DNA from: Apostichopus japonicus
Lineage: Eukaryota; Echinodermata; Holothuroidea; Aspidochirotida; Stichopodidae
Reading direction: 5' to 3'
Length of the DNA stretch: 64,000 nucleotides
Assembly (NCBI RefSeq): GCF_037975245.1
Contig: NC_092572.1
Location: 3,695,501-3,759,500, forward strand
Part shown: piece by piece, positions 11,101-22,007 of the stretch
How the letters are laid out: the number at the start of each line of letters is the position of its first letter
Numbering within the stretch: position 1 is the stretch's first letter
Position numbers and translations under genes: made by a program
Notes under the pieces: model-generated
Told to the model about the DNA's origin: nothing
Database searches by the model: none
Seen by the model: only the letters and a program-made list of their open reading frames with translations

Positions 11101-14100
11101 CCTCTGCAAGTCAGATGCTTTGCTATTAACAAGATTCCTCCAGCTGCAACAACACAAGTATTGAATCTTGTAGCTAAATGTAAGTCTTCAATTATGAACA
11201 AGTAAGAAAATCATACAGGTGAACTTATTACAATTTTAACACTAATAGGTATCAGCTGGTTTTGTTCGTCATAGAACCGAAACTGTGTTAAGAATTTGTT
11301 CTCCACAATTCCACAACTGGGCATCGAAGTTTACGCCTGATTAAGGTTTCTTTATCAACAAAAAGGACAATAAGAAATCTTCAAAAAGAAGCTCTTAGAT
11401 TAATGTCATCTTATGTCAATTTCTCTAAAGAAAAATAACACTGCAGCCTACCGTTAACTACTGGCACCGTTTAACATTTGCAGCAAAACATAAATGATAT
11501 ATGTTCATTTAATTGTTTTGTAACAGTTCCAGCCAGTGTACGTATGTTGAGCCTCTCAACTACGATCCCCGAAGGAAGTGACATAATTATTGAGTGTCAG
11601 ACTAACGGATATCCTCCCCCTGATACAATGTTAGTTATGCTCTCGAACATGAATGGATCTGAGTGGACACACCTTCCCATAAAAGCCAAGATGATCAACA
11701 GAGGCACTACTACTTGGAAGTTTGAGCTGAAAAGCCTGGCTATGAACAATACTGGGGAATACCAGTGTGTTGCTAATAATTCAGAAGGATATGCGTCAAG
11801 TAAGACGATTGAAATAAATGGTAGGTTCGCAACTGCTTGCCGGCAGTTTCACCAAAGGTCAATCATTTTTGAAAATAACATTACATGTGTTCAAAATATG
11901 GTAGCTATAGTTCTTCTACTTTTTATTCTATGAAAGTTAAGTTTTCACGGTTATCGCTTTCAAAGACCTCAACTAGTCCATCAATCAATGTACTGAATCA
12001 ATGCTCACGGTCTGCTTAGTCACAGTTGATCTGCATATAGTATTGTGTGTATTTTATTTGATCCGTTACTGACTCTTCTCAGTAATACGTACATTCCAGT
12101 GTTCATTTTTTTCTTTGCAGTGACCACTAGGGTGTTTTTAACACGAGAATTATTAGCAATCGTAATTTTAGCAGTTCTTGCTTTCATTTTTCTGGTGGCT
12201 CTGCTAAGACAATTATTAGAAAGTAAGTATACCAAAATCTTTGTTTCACTTTTGGCTATATTTAAGACAGAATTGAACAATACAGCATATGTAAAAACAC
12301 TGTACACTCTCTAAGTTTCAAAGGAAAACCATAAAAACGATATTGCCATATATTCAACTTCCCAAAGAAAGACGATTTTGTAAGTGTTTGAATAATGTAT
12401 TATCAATTGTTTTATAAAAAAAAGTTTAAAATACTGTTGCATTAGGTACAATAAAATAATATCTTCCAATTGTATCAGTTTGTTAAGAATACAAATCGAT
12501 GCTTAATTCGTATGTTTTATGTAAATATATTTTTAATAACCGCATCTGCTATCCAATGTAGGTATATGGTTACCTCAAACGCAATGACTCGAAGGAAACT
12601 GCATTGAACTGTTAGTAGTATGGTATTTTATCCACAAAGACTGAGCTTAATTTCCAACTTAAAAGCATTTTGATTATCTTTTCAGACAGACATGATAGAA
12701 GTTGTGTATTCTCTTCTGAAAATAAAAGGTATATATTCAAGTATATAAAATGTTAAGCGTTATCATAGCTCTTATTATTGTTTGTTACACCAATAATGGA
12801 GACATATGCACTATTGGCGAAATTAATTAACACGATTGATGTTTCCTTAGTTTTAGTTTTAGTTGCAAAAAAGATCAACTCTTTTTAAAATGAATATAGA
12901 TAGCAGACACTCTTATTTCGTTAGACACCTAATTTGGCAAGCAAAGTGGAAATATCAATGTTCCATTATGGCACGAACTTAGCAACGTTGCTTTCTAAGC
13001 TGATCAGGTACAGAATATAGACATGTAGAATGTAGAATATTGTAAAAGTGCACGATAGGCCTATAAGTAGTGTAAATTAATGACCGGATATCACGTTAAA
13101 GCACAATTCTCTCTTTGTTGAGGGTAACATAGTACGTAAACCACATTATTTTCTATACATTCTTCATTAGAAAGACATAGATGTAAGGGGATTAGTAGAC
13201 AAAGGATGAAGAAAAGGGATGGAAGAGACAAGGGGTGTAATCCCTTTTCTACTATTAATCCCCTTACATCTATCTCTTTGTGTTCACCATGCTCGTTAAC
13301 CTGTCTGTATTATGTGCGTGTTTTTGTCCCTTCTGTTGGTGTTATTTGTCATTTAGCCTCTGAAGAAAATCCTGATAGGATCAAAACGTCAGGCCAACTT
13401 ACTTTTACACATTCTCTTACACAGGCTCTTTAGTGGATAAGCAGTTTGCTAACAGATTTATTTTATTTGATCTTACACTTCTACTAAGTTAAGTAAAAGT
13501 GTATGTTTTTTTCAGGTGGAGTGTATCATCTAATGATGACCTTTTCATCTTGGGAACCTTTGATTATAAAGATCTACTGTATCTAAATAGACTGTATATT
13601 GCTTACATAATTGAACTGTATGATTTTTATAAAACACTTACATCACGATCCAGATGAACTGCAGAGACACGTTTGACACAAAAAGAAAGTTGTAAGTCAT
13701 TCGAAAGGAAAAGTTTCGTTCTCAAATTTGTGTTCTATTTTCATAATTGAGGGGTTTTCCTAAAATTTAAGTACAAAATTATTTATACCTGCTTGGTTAA
13801 CATTCCATGAACAAACGTTATTACATATGCCATTTGCAAACTTGTCATAGTCATGATGAAATTACTGCATTGTTTAACTACTTTATTTGTGGTAATAAAT
13901 ACGGTTAACTTTTTATAAATCTATTTTCTTTTCAATTTTTTCTTAATTTCTTATTAGCAAACTTTTAAGTTGTACACATTTTTTTTAGATTTCAGAAAGA
14001 CGAAAGTAACAGTGATAATGTCAATAACGAGAGACAACCAGGTACTAACGATTACAATTATCCTGCAGCTAAACACTATATACATTACTCTCTTCATTTA

Positions 14101-14687
14101 ACTAACGTTAAAAGTTTCATATTAGGTATCCGAACAATATAATTACTGCTTCCTTACCCAATGAGCAATTTAACACAATGTTGATGAAAGAATTTTTAAC
14201 TTTCGTTTTTGTCTTTTGTCTACACATTTCCTTCTACAGAAACGTGTATTGCTATAACTATTTATTTTACATTTATATTTTTGTTGCACTCTTCAGGCAT
14301 TCCACTTTACGCAACCACTACCCCTAGATACGATTCGTATGTAGCTTTCTTGATTATTTTATTATTTTATTTACAATGTAATATTTACTAAACTGAAGTA
14401 TGTTTTCATATTTTATTTGAAAGTTGTTTTCATAATATGACTGTGCATTACTTCAAACAACAGAGATAGATATGTAGTGTTTGTTTGAGATTATGCGGTG
14501 ACCCTGCATATTCAACATTAGCTGTTATGTTAATAATAATATGTTAAGAATGCAATGTGGGTAGTGTTACAATTCGTCCGTAACGTATTCATGAAAAAAA
14601 AACTTTCAGTAAATCATGTGTGTAGTTTTTCTCCTTTTCAATTTTTATAGTTCCAGCTGTGAGGAGGATGAGGATTGGGAAAATTAG
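8184..14687 (+). CDS. Gene B: four-Ig-domain type-I membrane receptor
   Basis: Exons: 8184-8262 (ATG, signal peptide with core WLLFAFIVSLS), 9286-9603 (Ig1), 9756-10046 (Ig2), 10877-11179 (Ig3), 11527-11820 (Ig4), 12121-12222 (TM, LLAIVILAVLAFIFLVALL), 12686-12728, 13989-14068, 14297-14336, 14651-14687 (TAG stop). Signal, Ig and TM junctions are all phase 1 with gt/ag sites; the total is 1587 nt, 528 aa. Ig1 has VTWTL and DAGTYTC but no B-strand Cys. Ig2 has VTCC, MWTL and LLRCS. Ig4 is a standard I-set domain (IECQ...NNTGEYQCVANNS). Several N-x-S/T sites are present (NES, NTS, NST). The tail is short. Exon 13989-14068 ends CAG|ct, so its normal donor is lost. Likely a surface recognition or adhesion receptor; ligand unknown. 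Confidence 0.8.
8358..8473 (+). CDS. Candidate alternative terminal exon in gene B intron 1
   Basis: After a good acceptor (ccatttcag) a phase-1 frame continues from the signal exon: V-QSIKYVTVIAAF...GIEQIKFIDG...FPALYLINKL then TGA. Gene C has the same exon at 17114-17239 with the same frame and no indels up to the last codons. Used with the signal exon it would give a secreted protein of about 64 aa. It could instead be the stub of a lost Ig exon. Confidence 0.45.
8503..8969. mobile_element. Fold-back MITE in gene B intron 1
   Basis: 467 bp, starts CAGCCGATACTCATAGCT, ends AGCTATGAGTATCGGGTG, and is flanked by the 7-bp duplication TCAAGTT (8496-8502 and 8970-8976). It is the same family as 463-1079. 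Gene C has a shrunken copy at the matching place (17257-17372), so this insertion is older than the B/C duplication. Confidence 0.8.
10373..10723. mobile_element. Second-type MITE, private to gene B
   Basis: 351 bp between Ig2 and Ig3 exons. The inverted ends share about 50 bp, e.g. left CATTACCGCAAAACAAA and ATTACACCAAAAATCA, matched on the right by TGATTTTTGGTGTAATT and GCGGTAAGGG. The flanks are actggat and actgaat (probable 7-bp target duplication). Gene C has the empty site cactgaatatat at about 18762. Confidence 0.7.
12800..13510. repeat. Repeat insertion in gene B tail intron (Penelope-like end motif plus inverted repeat)
   Basis: The intron between tail exons 1 and 2 is about 500 bp longer than its counterparts. 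The extra sequence holds an inverted repeat (arms 13179-13220 and 13239-13271, built on AGATGTAAGGGGATTA). It also holds a block at 13353-13465, tagcctctgaagaaaatcct...ggatcaaaacgtcaggcc then ...gtggataagcagtttg, that recurs at 25638-25740. Such TGAAGAAG...GAAACGTC blocks are typical of Penelope-like retroelements (family knowledge, low certainty). Confidence 0.5.
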
Positions 14688-16640
14688 CCAGTTGCCTTCG
14701 TCGATTGTTTCGACGATTACACGTCTGGGAAAGAATATTATGTGCTAAATTGGGATTAACACCGGAGACAATTTCGCTCGTTCAAATTCTTTACAAGACG
14801 GCCACAAGTTTGCCAATGCTATAACATACTATACTCTCCTATTATACCAAGATTCAAAGTACTATTACTGATAGTACGAATAGTTCCTAAACTTTATCTG
14901 ATAGGAAAATAATATCCATCGTGCCCATTCTGTCAGTTCAAGTGTTTTGAAACAAAACATGAATAGAAACAGTGTATGCAAAGGTGTTTCACCGTTTGAT
15001 CGCAAAGACATAAAGGAAATGAACATGAACTAATACAACTAAAATTGAATATCAAATAGCTATGCATCAGTGTTATTATCCATGTGTTTTGTGTGATTTC
15101 TTCTTGTAATGTGCATTGTTATTGTTTGTAGGTGTTATTTTTGTCATTGCAATCAAAGGTGATGCTTGGCTTCTGGAAAGCTCAAAAACGATATCGCATT
15201 CCAATTTAATGTTATATATTTTGATTAATTTAACTTCCATTTTCTCCGTTCCCATGCCACCAATATACAATAATTAAAGATCAGTATCAATTAAACAGTA
15301 TTTTATATATCTGTGTATAGACAATGCACTTGTCTTTGATAGTTCTTATTAACTTTGCTATTCGCTGGAAATATATATAAGATTGTTTTCGTGCTATTAA
15401 AACTGGTACCCCAACCTACTTTAATTTTCTCTTTCATCAGCAAGCTAACTTTAGACCAATACATTTGCATTGATATTATTATTATTGTTATTGTCATTGT
15501 CATTGTCATCGTCATTGTCATTTATATTGTTATTGTTATTATTATTATTATTATTGAATTTAATGAAAATACTATTTGCAAAAGAACTATGTTTTGTGTT
15601 CATGACAGCATGTTCAGAACGCCATGGAGTTTCAGAGATACCATTCTAAATTAATAAAAGTAAATTTATTGTTATGATCGAGATCATTGAGAATATTTTC
15701 CATTTTGTTACTTCTCGTTTGTGACTAACGATTTACTATAGTAAAGATTCTACACATTCCTTATAACATGATATGTTTTATAGAGAAAAAGAGTACCAGC
15801 ACAATCTCCGTTATGAATATAAACACTTTGTTCTCTGTATTGTCTATAGTCTTATATATTGTATGAACTATGACCTCACATTCTTAAACTGTTATTGCGT
15901 TCATTTTAATTGATCTTTACTCATAAGAACGGAAGTGTAGAAGCGACAGTGTAAAACTGTACAAAAAAAAATTGTTGGCGATCCAATTCTCAACAAACAT
16001 TCAACAATGTGTCCTGCCTCTGCTAACCAATAATTCCAGCATTGTTACGAACGCAGGACACAAGGTTTTAGACAGGGACACAAAATATTTACGTTCGACA
16101 AACGGATCTTGCTGTTTTTGAGAAACAAACCCCAAGTGCACACACTCATAACTAGGCTAATGAAAAACATAACAAACACATGATTATTGAATGACCCCCT
16201 TACTTTCTTTCCTTTATAGATGCACAACTTATTTTCAATAGTACCAAACTATGTCCAATCACCATCTGTGTCAATACAGAACTGGCAACACTTGGATTAC
16301 TGAGATTTTCATAATAAGTACCTTATGGTGCTTTTACAAATTTCCAATGATTTATTTACTAACAGTCCCTTGCCCATTGTCCTCAGAACTTCTTGCATAT
16401 ACAGTGCTCAATGAGCACAGAGTATGTTTTTGAAGAACAACTACTTGTGACGTCGCTTCCACAGTGTACAGACAGAAAAGTTTGTGGTATAGGATATCAT
16501 GTTTGCATTCAAATATTACCGTGGAGACCCTATAATTGTTTTGATTAATCCATACAATGAACGTTTTCTGTTAGAAAACTACTCGATTAGTACGATGTGT
16601 TAATAATACGTACTGTTTTAAGCACTAATTGTCTTAGTAT
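14688..16640. other. Gene B-gene C spacer
   Basis: About 14688-15780 matches the 3' flanks of genes A and C: the fossil tail codons, the block gtgatgcttggcttct at about 15158, and ttcagaacgcca at about 15611. From about 15970 it matches the region upstream of gene B. A TTATTG/TCATTG microsatellite sits at about 15470-15560 and explains the TMTMTM/VIVIVI reading frames there. No independent gene seen. Confidence 0.5.
15470..15560. repeat. Microsatellite (TTATTG/TCATTG)n
   Basis: Imperfect hexamer array in the 3' flank of gene B. Confidence 0.9.
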
Positions 16641-16674
16641 TGTGCCTAACTGACAAATCGTGCGTCTTTTACTT

Positions 16675-16918
16675 TCAGAAACCATTGTAATTGACATAAA
16701 CTAATATAATAAAGTCATATAGAAAGTAAAATATCTATAATATTAGTCAAGCCTAGTTTAATATTAAGAAAAATACATTTCAGTTTGCTTAACAGGAAAG
16801 AAACAGTCATTTTCTTCCTAGAGGCAGCTATTGCTATTTTTCAGAACAGGTTTATTCAGCGTCAACGTTGGTCTTCAGTTCTACCAAAAAAATCTAGCAA
16901 GAATCCTTAACAGTTGTT
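16675..16918 (+). promoter_or_regulatory. Conserved upstream block of gene C
   Basis: Counterpart of 7940-8183, with the same order of short conserved blocks up to ttatggacgtga at the start codon. Promoter/5' UTR by position only. Confidence 0.4.
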
Positions 16919-19900
16919 ATGGACGTGAACACAAATTTAAAACAATTGTCGCCTAACACAAGTTGGTTATTATTCGCTTTCATGGTTTCTTTGTCAGGTA
17001 AGCCTCAAACTGTTAAAATTATTAAAAGAGATCAACTATAGGAACACATCTCTAAATCGCAAATATAGTTGTGTTCAGTCAAGTATAATTCAATTCACAT
17101 GTTTCCATTTCAGTTCAATCAATCAAACATGTCACGGTTATCGCTGCATTCAACAATAATGGTATTGAACAAATTCAATTGATAGACGGGACACACATTC
17201 CTGCTTTATATTTGATAAAATGTTGTCACTTATACGCCTGATGGTTAGGTTCAAGTATGCTGTTCATGTCCCACAACCGTACATCAGTAACTACTACTTT
17301 GTGCTCGTAACACGGTAACATGTTTTACAGGTCATGAACAGTAGTCACTGTAGCAGCTATGAGTGTCGAGTGTCAAGTTCATGATGTGTGCTATTTAAAA
17401 TAATTACAATTAAGTTTAACATTTAAACGCTCAGGAAGTAAGCGATGAGGCACAAATTGTCAGCCAATAATATTTTGGAATAATCCTCTCTCGTTGTGAA
17501 ACTTAACATGAAAAAAATACTTAATATTACGAAGGGTTCTGAGTTATTGCTCCAATCGCTTAGTTGTTTTGCAAACAAATAATCGTTTCAAATCAAGGTT
17601 AGTTCGTTAGTTACATTCTTTTAATCTTCAGTAACCTATTTCTGTATTTATACCTCAAGCCAAAGTAAATGCTTGTTCTATTTTACAGTATCTCTAAACG
17701 AAAACACGGAAGTTCTTACACAGTTTGGTACCGTTGGAAAAATAGAACTAAATTTTAACACGAGTGGACATGTGCCAATCGTCACGTGGACTTTACCGCA
17801 ATCAACAACCTTTCAACATGATTTACAAGTGGATAACGTAGTTAAGACGACTAAAGACTACAATTCTACTGTTGCGGAAAACGGAATATTTGCTGCACTG
17901 GAGATTTATAATGTCAACTTTCTTGATGCAGGTACATATACCTGTCATATGGACTTTTCAGACACAGGAAGATCATCAGAAAGATCCATTCAAGTTTCAG
18001 TTATCGGTGAGAACCAACATTTCATAAAACATAACTGTGTGATGCACAAGGTAAAAGACTCTTTGTAGTTTTCCAGTTTTAACTAGCTTCATCAATGTTT
18101 AATATGAACTTCACCTTTCTTTCTTAAACAAAACCGTCGATCTTAGTACCTTTTACTCTTGCAGCTTTTCCATCCGTGTCAATGGCAAATGGTGCCACAG
18201 AAAACGAGACAATATCAGCTACATGTTGTATATATGTATCCCTTACAGTAGAGGACACCATCACATGGACTCTTAATCAAAATGGCCCTCTGCTAATTTT
18301 GCAAGAAGTGAAGACGTATTCTCCAGCGGGAGTTATGAAGCATATTTGTAGTGAGATTACCTTTGAAGTGCATCGTTGCTATCATCGTCAATTGTTAAGG
18401 TGTTCGTTTCGCAAAGAGATGAATGCCTACTCAGAAGTGGCAATGGACGTCCAATGTTAGTAATAGAATTTGCACCATACGTTGTATATATTTCACAGTC
18501 AAGCTCATGAAGCTATAGAAAAATGAAAATGATTTTTTTTTTGTTTTACAAATGTCTAAGAGAGTGTGAGCTTAGAAATTGAATCTACCTATATGGTCAT
18601 ACTGGGAAATACACAATCGGTACATACTATTTATTCTATATAGTTCATGGTCAAGAGGAAGACGTCCATTTTATGTATATTGCCTTTGTAAGGTATGTTG
18701 TGAGACACATTGTATTTGATCTCTTTTAATTCAAAATTCAGGCTAACTTTGCATTATCCCACTGAATATATTTTTTTCTTTAAACCAAATCATTGATTCC
18801 AATAGCGGCTGATGAGGGTAAATTCCTTTCCATGAGGTACACACATGATTGATTTTATGAATAACTTATGTGTTGCACACGCTAATTGTGCATGATGTGA
18901 CTGGATCACTATTTTTATTTAAGCCAAATCATTGGCGGTGATTGTTAAAATTATTCAATTCTTTCAAATGCAGATCCAGCTTCAATCAGATACGCATGGA
19001 ATGACTTACTTCATATATCTTTGCACCAGTTTGCCAACGTATGCTGCATTTCTAAGGGTAACCCAAGACCAAGTGTTGAATTACAATGGCTATCAACAGA
19101 GGGAGATTGGGAAATCCTCCCCAACGTCACTGAGTATGTTTATCATATAGAACCATACACGTATTGGACGTTCAAGATACACGTGGCCGTGAGACAGCCT
19201 CTGCAAGTCAGATGCTTCGCTATCAACAAGATTCCGCCAGCTGCAACAACACAAGTATTGAATCTTGTAGCTAAATGTAAGTCATGAAATATGAACACGT
19301 AACTAAAACTACAGGTGAACTTATCACCTTCACACTAAAGGGTATCAGTTGGCTCTGTTTTACATAGTACCAGAACTGTTTTAAAAAGTTTCTTCACAGT
19401 TCCAAGTCTGTGCTACGAATTTAACTCCTAATTCAAGTTTCTTTATCAACAAAAAGGACAAGATAATTTGGTGAAATGTCAACTTATGTCAATTTCTCTA
19501 CAGAAAATAGCAATGCAGCCTATTGTTAATTTCTGGCACCGTTTAACATTTGTAGCACAGCATAATGGATATATGTTCATTTTAATTGCATTGTAACAGA
19601 TCCAGCCAGTGTACGTATGCTGAGCCTCTCAACTACGGTCCCCGAAGGAAGTGACATAACTATTGAGTGTCAGTCAGACGGACATCCTCCCCCTAATACA
19701 AGGTTAGTTATGCTCTCGAACATGAATGAATCTGAGTGGACACACCTCCCCACCAAAGCCAAGATGAACAACAAAAGCATTACTACTTGGAAGTTTGAGC
19801 TAGAAGGCCTTGCAATGAACGATACTGGGGAATACCAGTGTGTGGCTAATAATTCAGAAGGATATGCGTCAAGTAAGACGATTGAAATAAATGGTAAGTT

Positions 19901-22007
19901 TGCAACTGTGTGTTAAATAAAGGGTGAGTTTGGCAGGCAGTTTCACTAAGTCTCAATTCATTTCTGAAAATAAAATTTAAAAAAAAGGCATACTAGATTT
20001 TTTTTATTCTATGAAAGTTATTTTTCACGGATATCGTCTGAAAAGACTTCAACTAGTCCTTCAACCAATGTACTGTATCAAACTAACGGTGTGCTTAGTC
20101 ACAGTTGGGGCCTGCATGTAGTTTTGTGTGTATTTTAATTGATCCATTATTGACTCCACTAAATAATACGTACATTCCAGTTTTCTGTTCTTTTGCAGTG
20201 ACATCTAGAGTGTATTTATCACGAGCATTATTAGCAATCGTCATTTCAGCAGTTCTTGCTTTTATTTCTCTGGTGGCTCTGCTAATACAATTATTAAAAA
20301 GTAAGTACACCATAGTCATGGTTTAACTGTAGGCTAAATGTAAGACAGAATTAAACAATGCAGCTAACACTTATTGACTTATTAACTTTTGTTTCAAAAG
20401 AAACGTAGATTTATATTACATCAAGAACAGAAATCGATCCTCAATTCTTTATGTCATTGAAATGGATGTTTATTAACCAAAGCTCCTATCTGATGGAGAG
20501 TTTTCGTTTTACGACAATGACTCAAAGGAAACTGCGTTGAATATGTAGTAAGGTTTATTTCTAAATATTATCTTTTCAGACAGGCATGATAGAAGTTGTC
20601 TATTCTCTTCCGAACGTAAAAGGTATATATTCAAATATGCCACATATTAAATGTTTGACAACTTTTAACGAATTAATGTTTTTATTATGGTTTCTTACAT
20701 CTGCTGGTACTGTTCGGTAACACAGCAGCAAATATATTCAAGTAATGCACGCATCGAGGAACAGTAAAAGTCATTTTTTGAAAAGAAGTAATAGTTCTTG
20801 ACCTGGTTCACACCTTTTCCCGTCTGCTTGTTAAGGAAATCTTTTGATGGAATTGTTCACATGATGAACAGTTACTATATTGATAAGCACAGTATATTGT
20901 GTACTATACCAAGAACATACTCGTAGTACAAGTCAATGACCGTTATGTTAGTTCATTTTATTGCTGTACGTTTTGACATAAACACATCGGTTTGTGTTGC
21001 TTTACCAATTATGCCATTGCGTCAGATCGTTATGCTGTACTACTTATGTGTTGATCAATGTATAACCTATTTATTTTCCAGCCTGGATATCTTCTTTATA
21101 CATATCTATTGTATATAGATATACTTTATATTATATATACTACATAACTATGCGATAGGTTTACATTCGAAACTCTGTTCATGCCATCACAGTACAGATT
21201 ACATATGTTGATAACCAAAGTTTGCAGTTTATTTTTAAATGTTCAGTTGTAACATTTCCACGAATAGCTGGTGGAAGTATATATGATTAACTTTTATAAA
21301 AGTGATTTCCTTTCTCTTTTTTTCTAAATTTTGTTTGACTAACGTTTAAGCCGATATAGATTTCAGAAGGAAGAGAGTAACGATGATAATGACGAGAACG
21401 AGAGACAAAAAAGTGATTACTATCACAATTACTCTGAAGGTATTCAATGCAGCTATTTTCTTTACTGATAATCTAAGAAAGCACACTTCCAACATGTAAA
21501 TCGTTTTTTTAAACACTTTTCACGTTGGCTTCTTTATTATATTAACTAACGTTAGAAGTTTCATATCAGGTATCTGAACAATAAAATAAAGTATTACTTC
21601 CTTACCCAAATGAGCATTTGGACAATATTACTTTCATCTTCTAATCTCCTGGTACAGAACGTTTATGGCTATTATTATTCATTTGCTTATATTTATTCTT
21701 TATCGTTGCTTTTTCTTCCATCCTCTTTACAGGCATTCAGCTTTACGCAACCACTATTCCTACATATGAATTGTATGTAACTTCCTTCATTACTTTATTA
21801 TATTATAGAACTTAAGATTTACCCAAAAAAAGTAAGATTTGATATTCTGTTTGAAATTTTTTGTAATAAGACTGTCCATTGTTGCATACAGTGGAGATAA
21901 AGAAACCGTCGTTTAATATAGCTTTCCAAATTCAACAGAATCATGTTTGTAGTTTTTCTCTTTTTCAATTTTTTTTTAGTACCAGCTGTAAGGAGGATGG
22001 GGAATGA
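16919..22007 (+). CDS. Gene C: four-Ig-domain type-I membrane receptor
   Basis: Exons: 16919-16997 (signal, WLLFAFMVSLS), 17689-18006 (Ig1), 18165-18455 (Ig2, donor gttagt), 18974-19276 (Ig3), 19600-19893 (Ig4), 20199-20300 (TM, LLAIVISAVLAFISLVALL), 20580-20622, 21360-21439, 21733-21772, 21980-22007 (TGA). Every exon has the same length and phase as gene B except the last; 1578 nt, 525 aa. Ig1 again has VTWTL and DAGTYTC without the B-strand Cys. Ig4 has IECQ and DTGEYQCVANNS. The tail carries YYHNYSE (a Y-x-N) and LYATTIPTYEF, then stops; codons homologous to gene A's last 23 continue open beyond the TGA as fossil sequence. Probable cell-surface immune or adhesion receptor (inference). Confidence 0.8.
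17114..17239 (+). CDS. Candidate alternative terminal exon in gene C intron 1
   Basis: Same as 8358-8473: acceptor ccatttcag, phase-1 continuation V-QSIKHVTVIAAFNNNG, then IEQIQLIDG and IPALYLIK, TGA at about 17237. It keeps frame with gene B's version despite several substitutions. Confidence 0.45.
17257..17372. mobile_element. Deleted remnant of the fold-back MITE in gene C intron 1
   Basis: Holds tgttcatgtcccacaaccgt and the 3' end agctatgagtgtcgagtg. The middle and the outer 5' end are gone. It sits at the same place as the MITE in gene B and is followed by the same tcaagttcatgatgtgtgct. Confidence 0.7.

Noticed and set aside
3060-14170. Repeated ggtatccgaacaata sequence near the tail exons as a possible extra exon
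   Set aside because: Conserved in A, B and C but holds no acceptor-donor pair in a consistent phase; treated as intron, except as a possible substitute donor in gene B.
15303-15654. Frames with MTMTMT or VIVIVI runs
   Set aside because: Microsatellite translation only.
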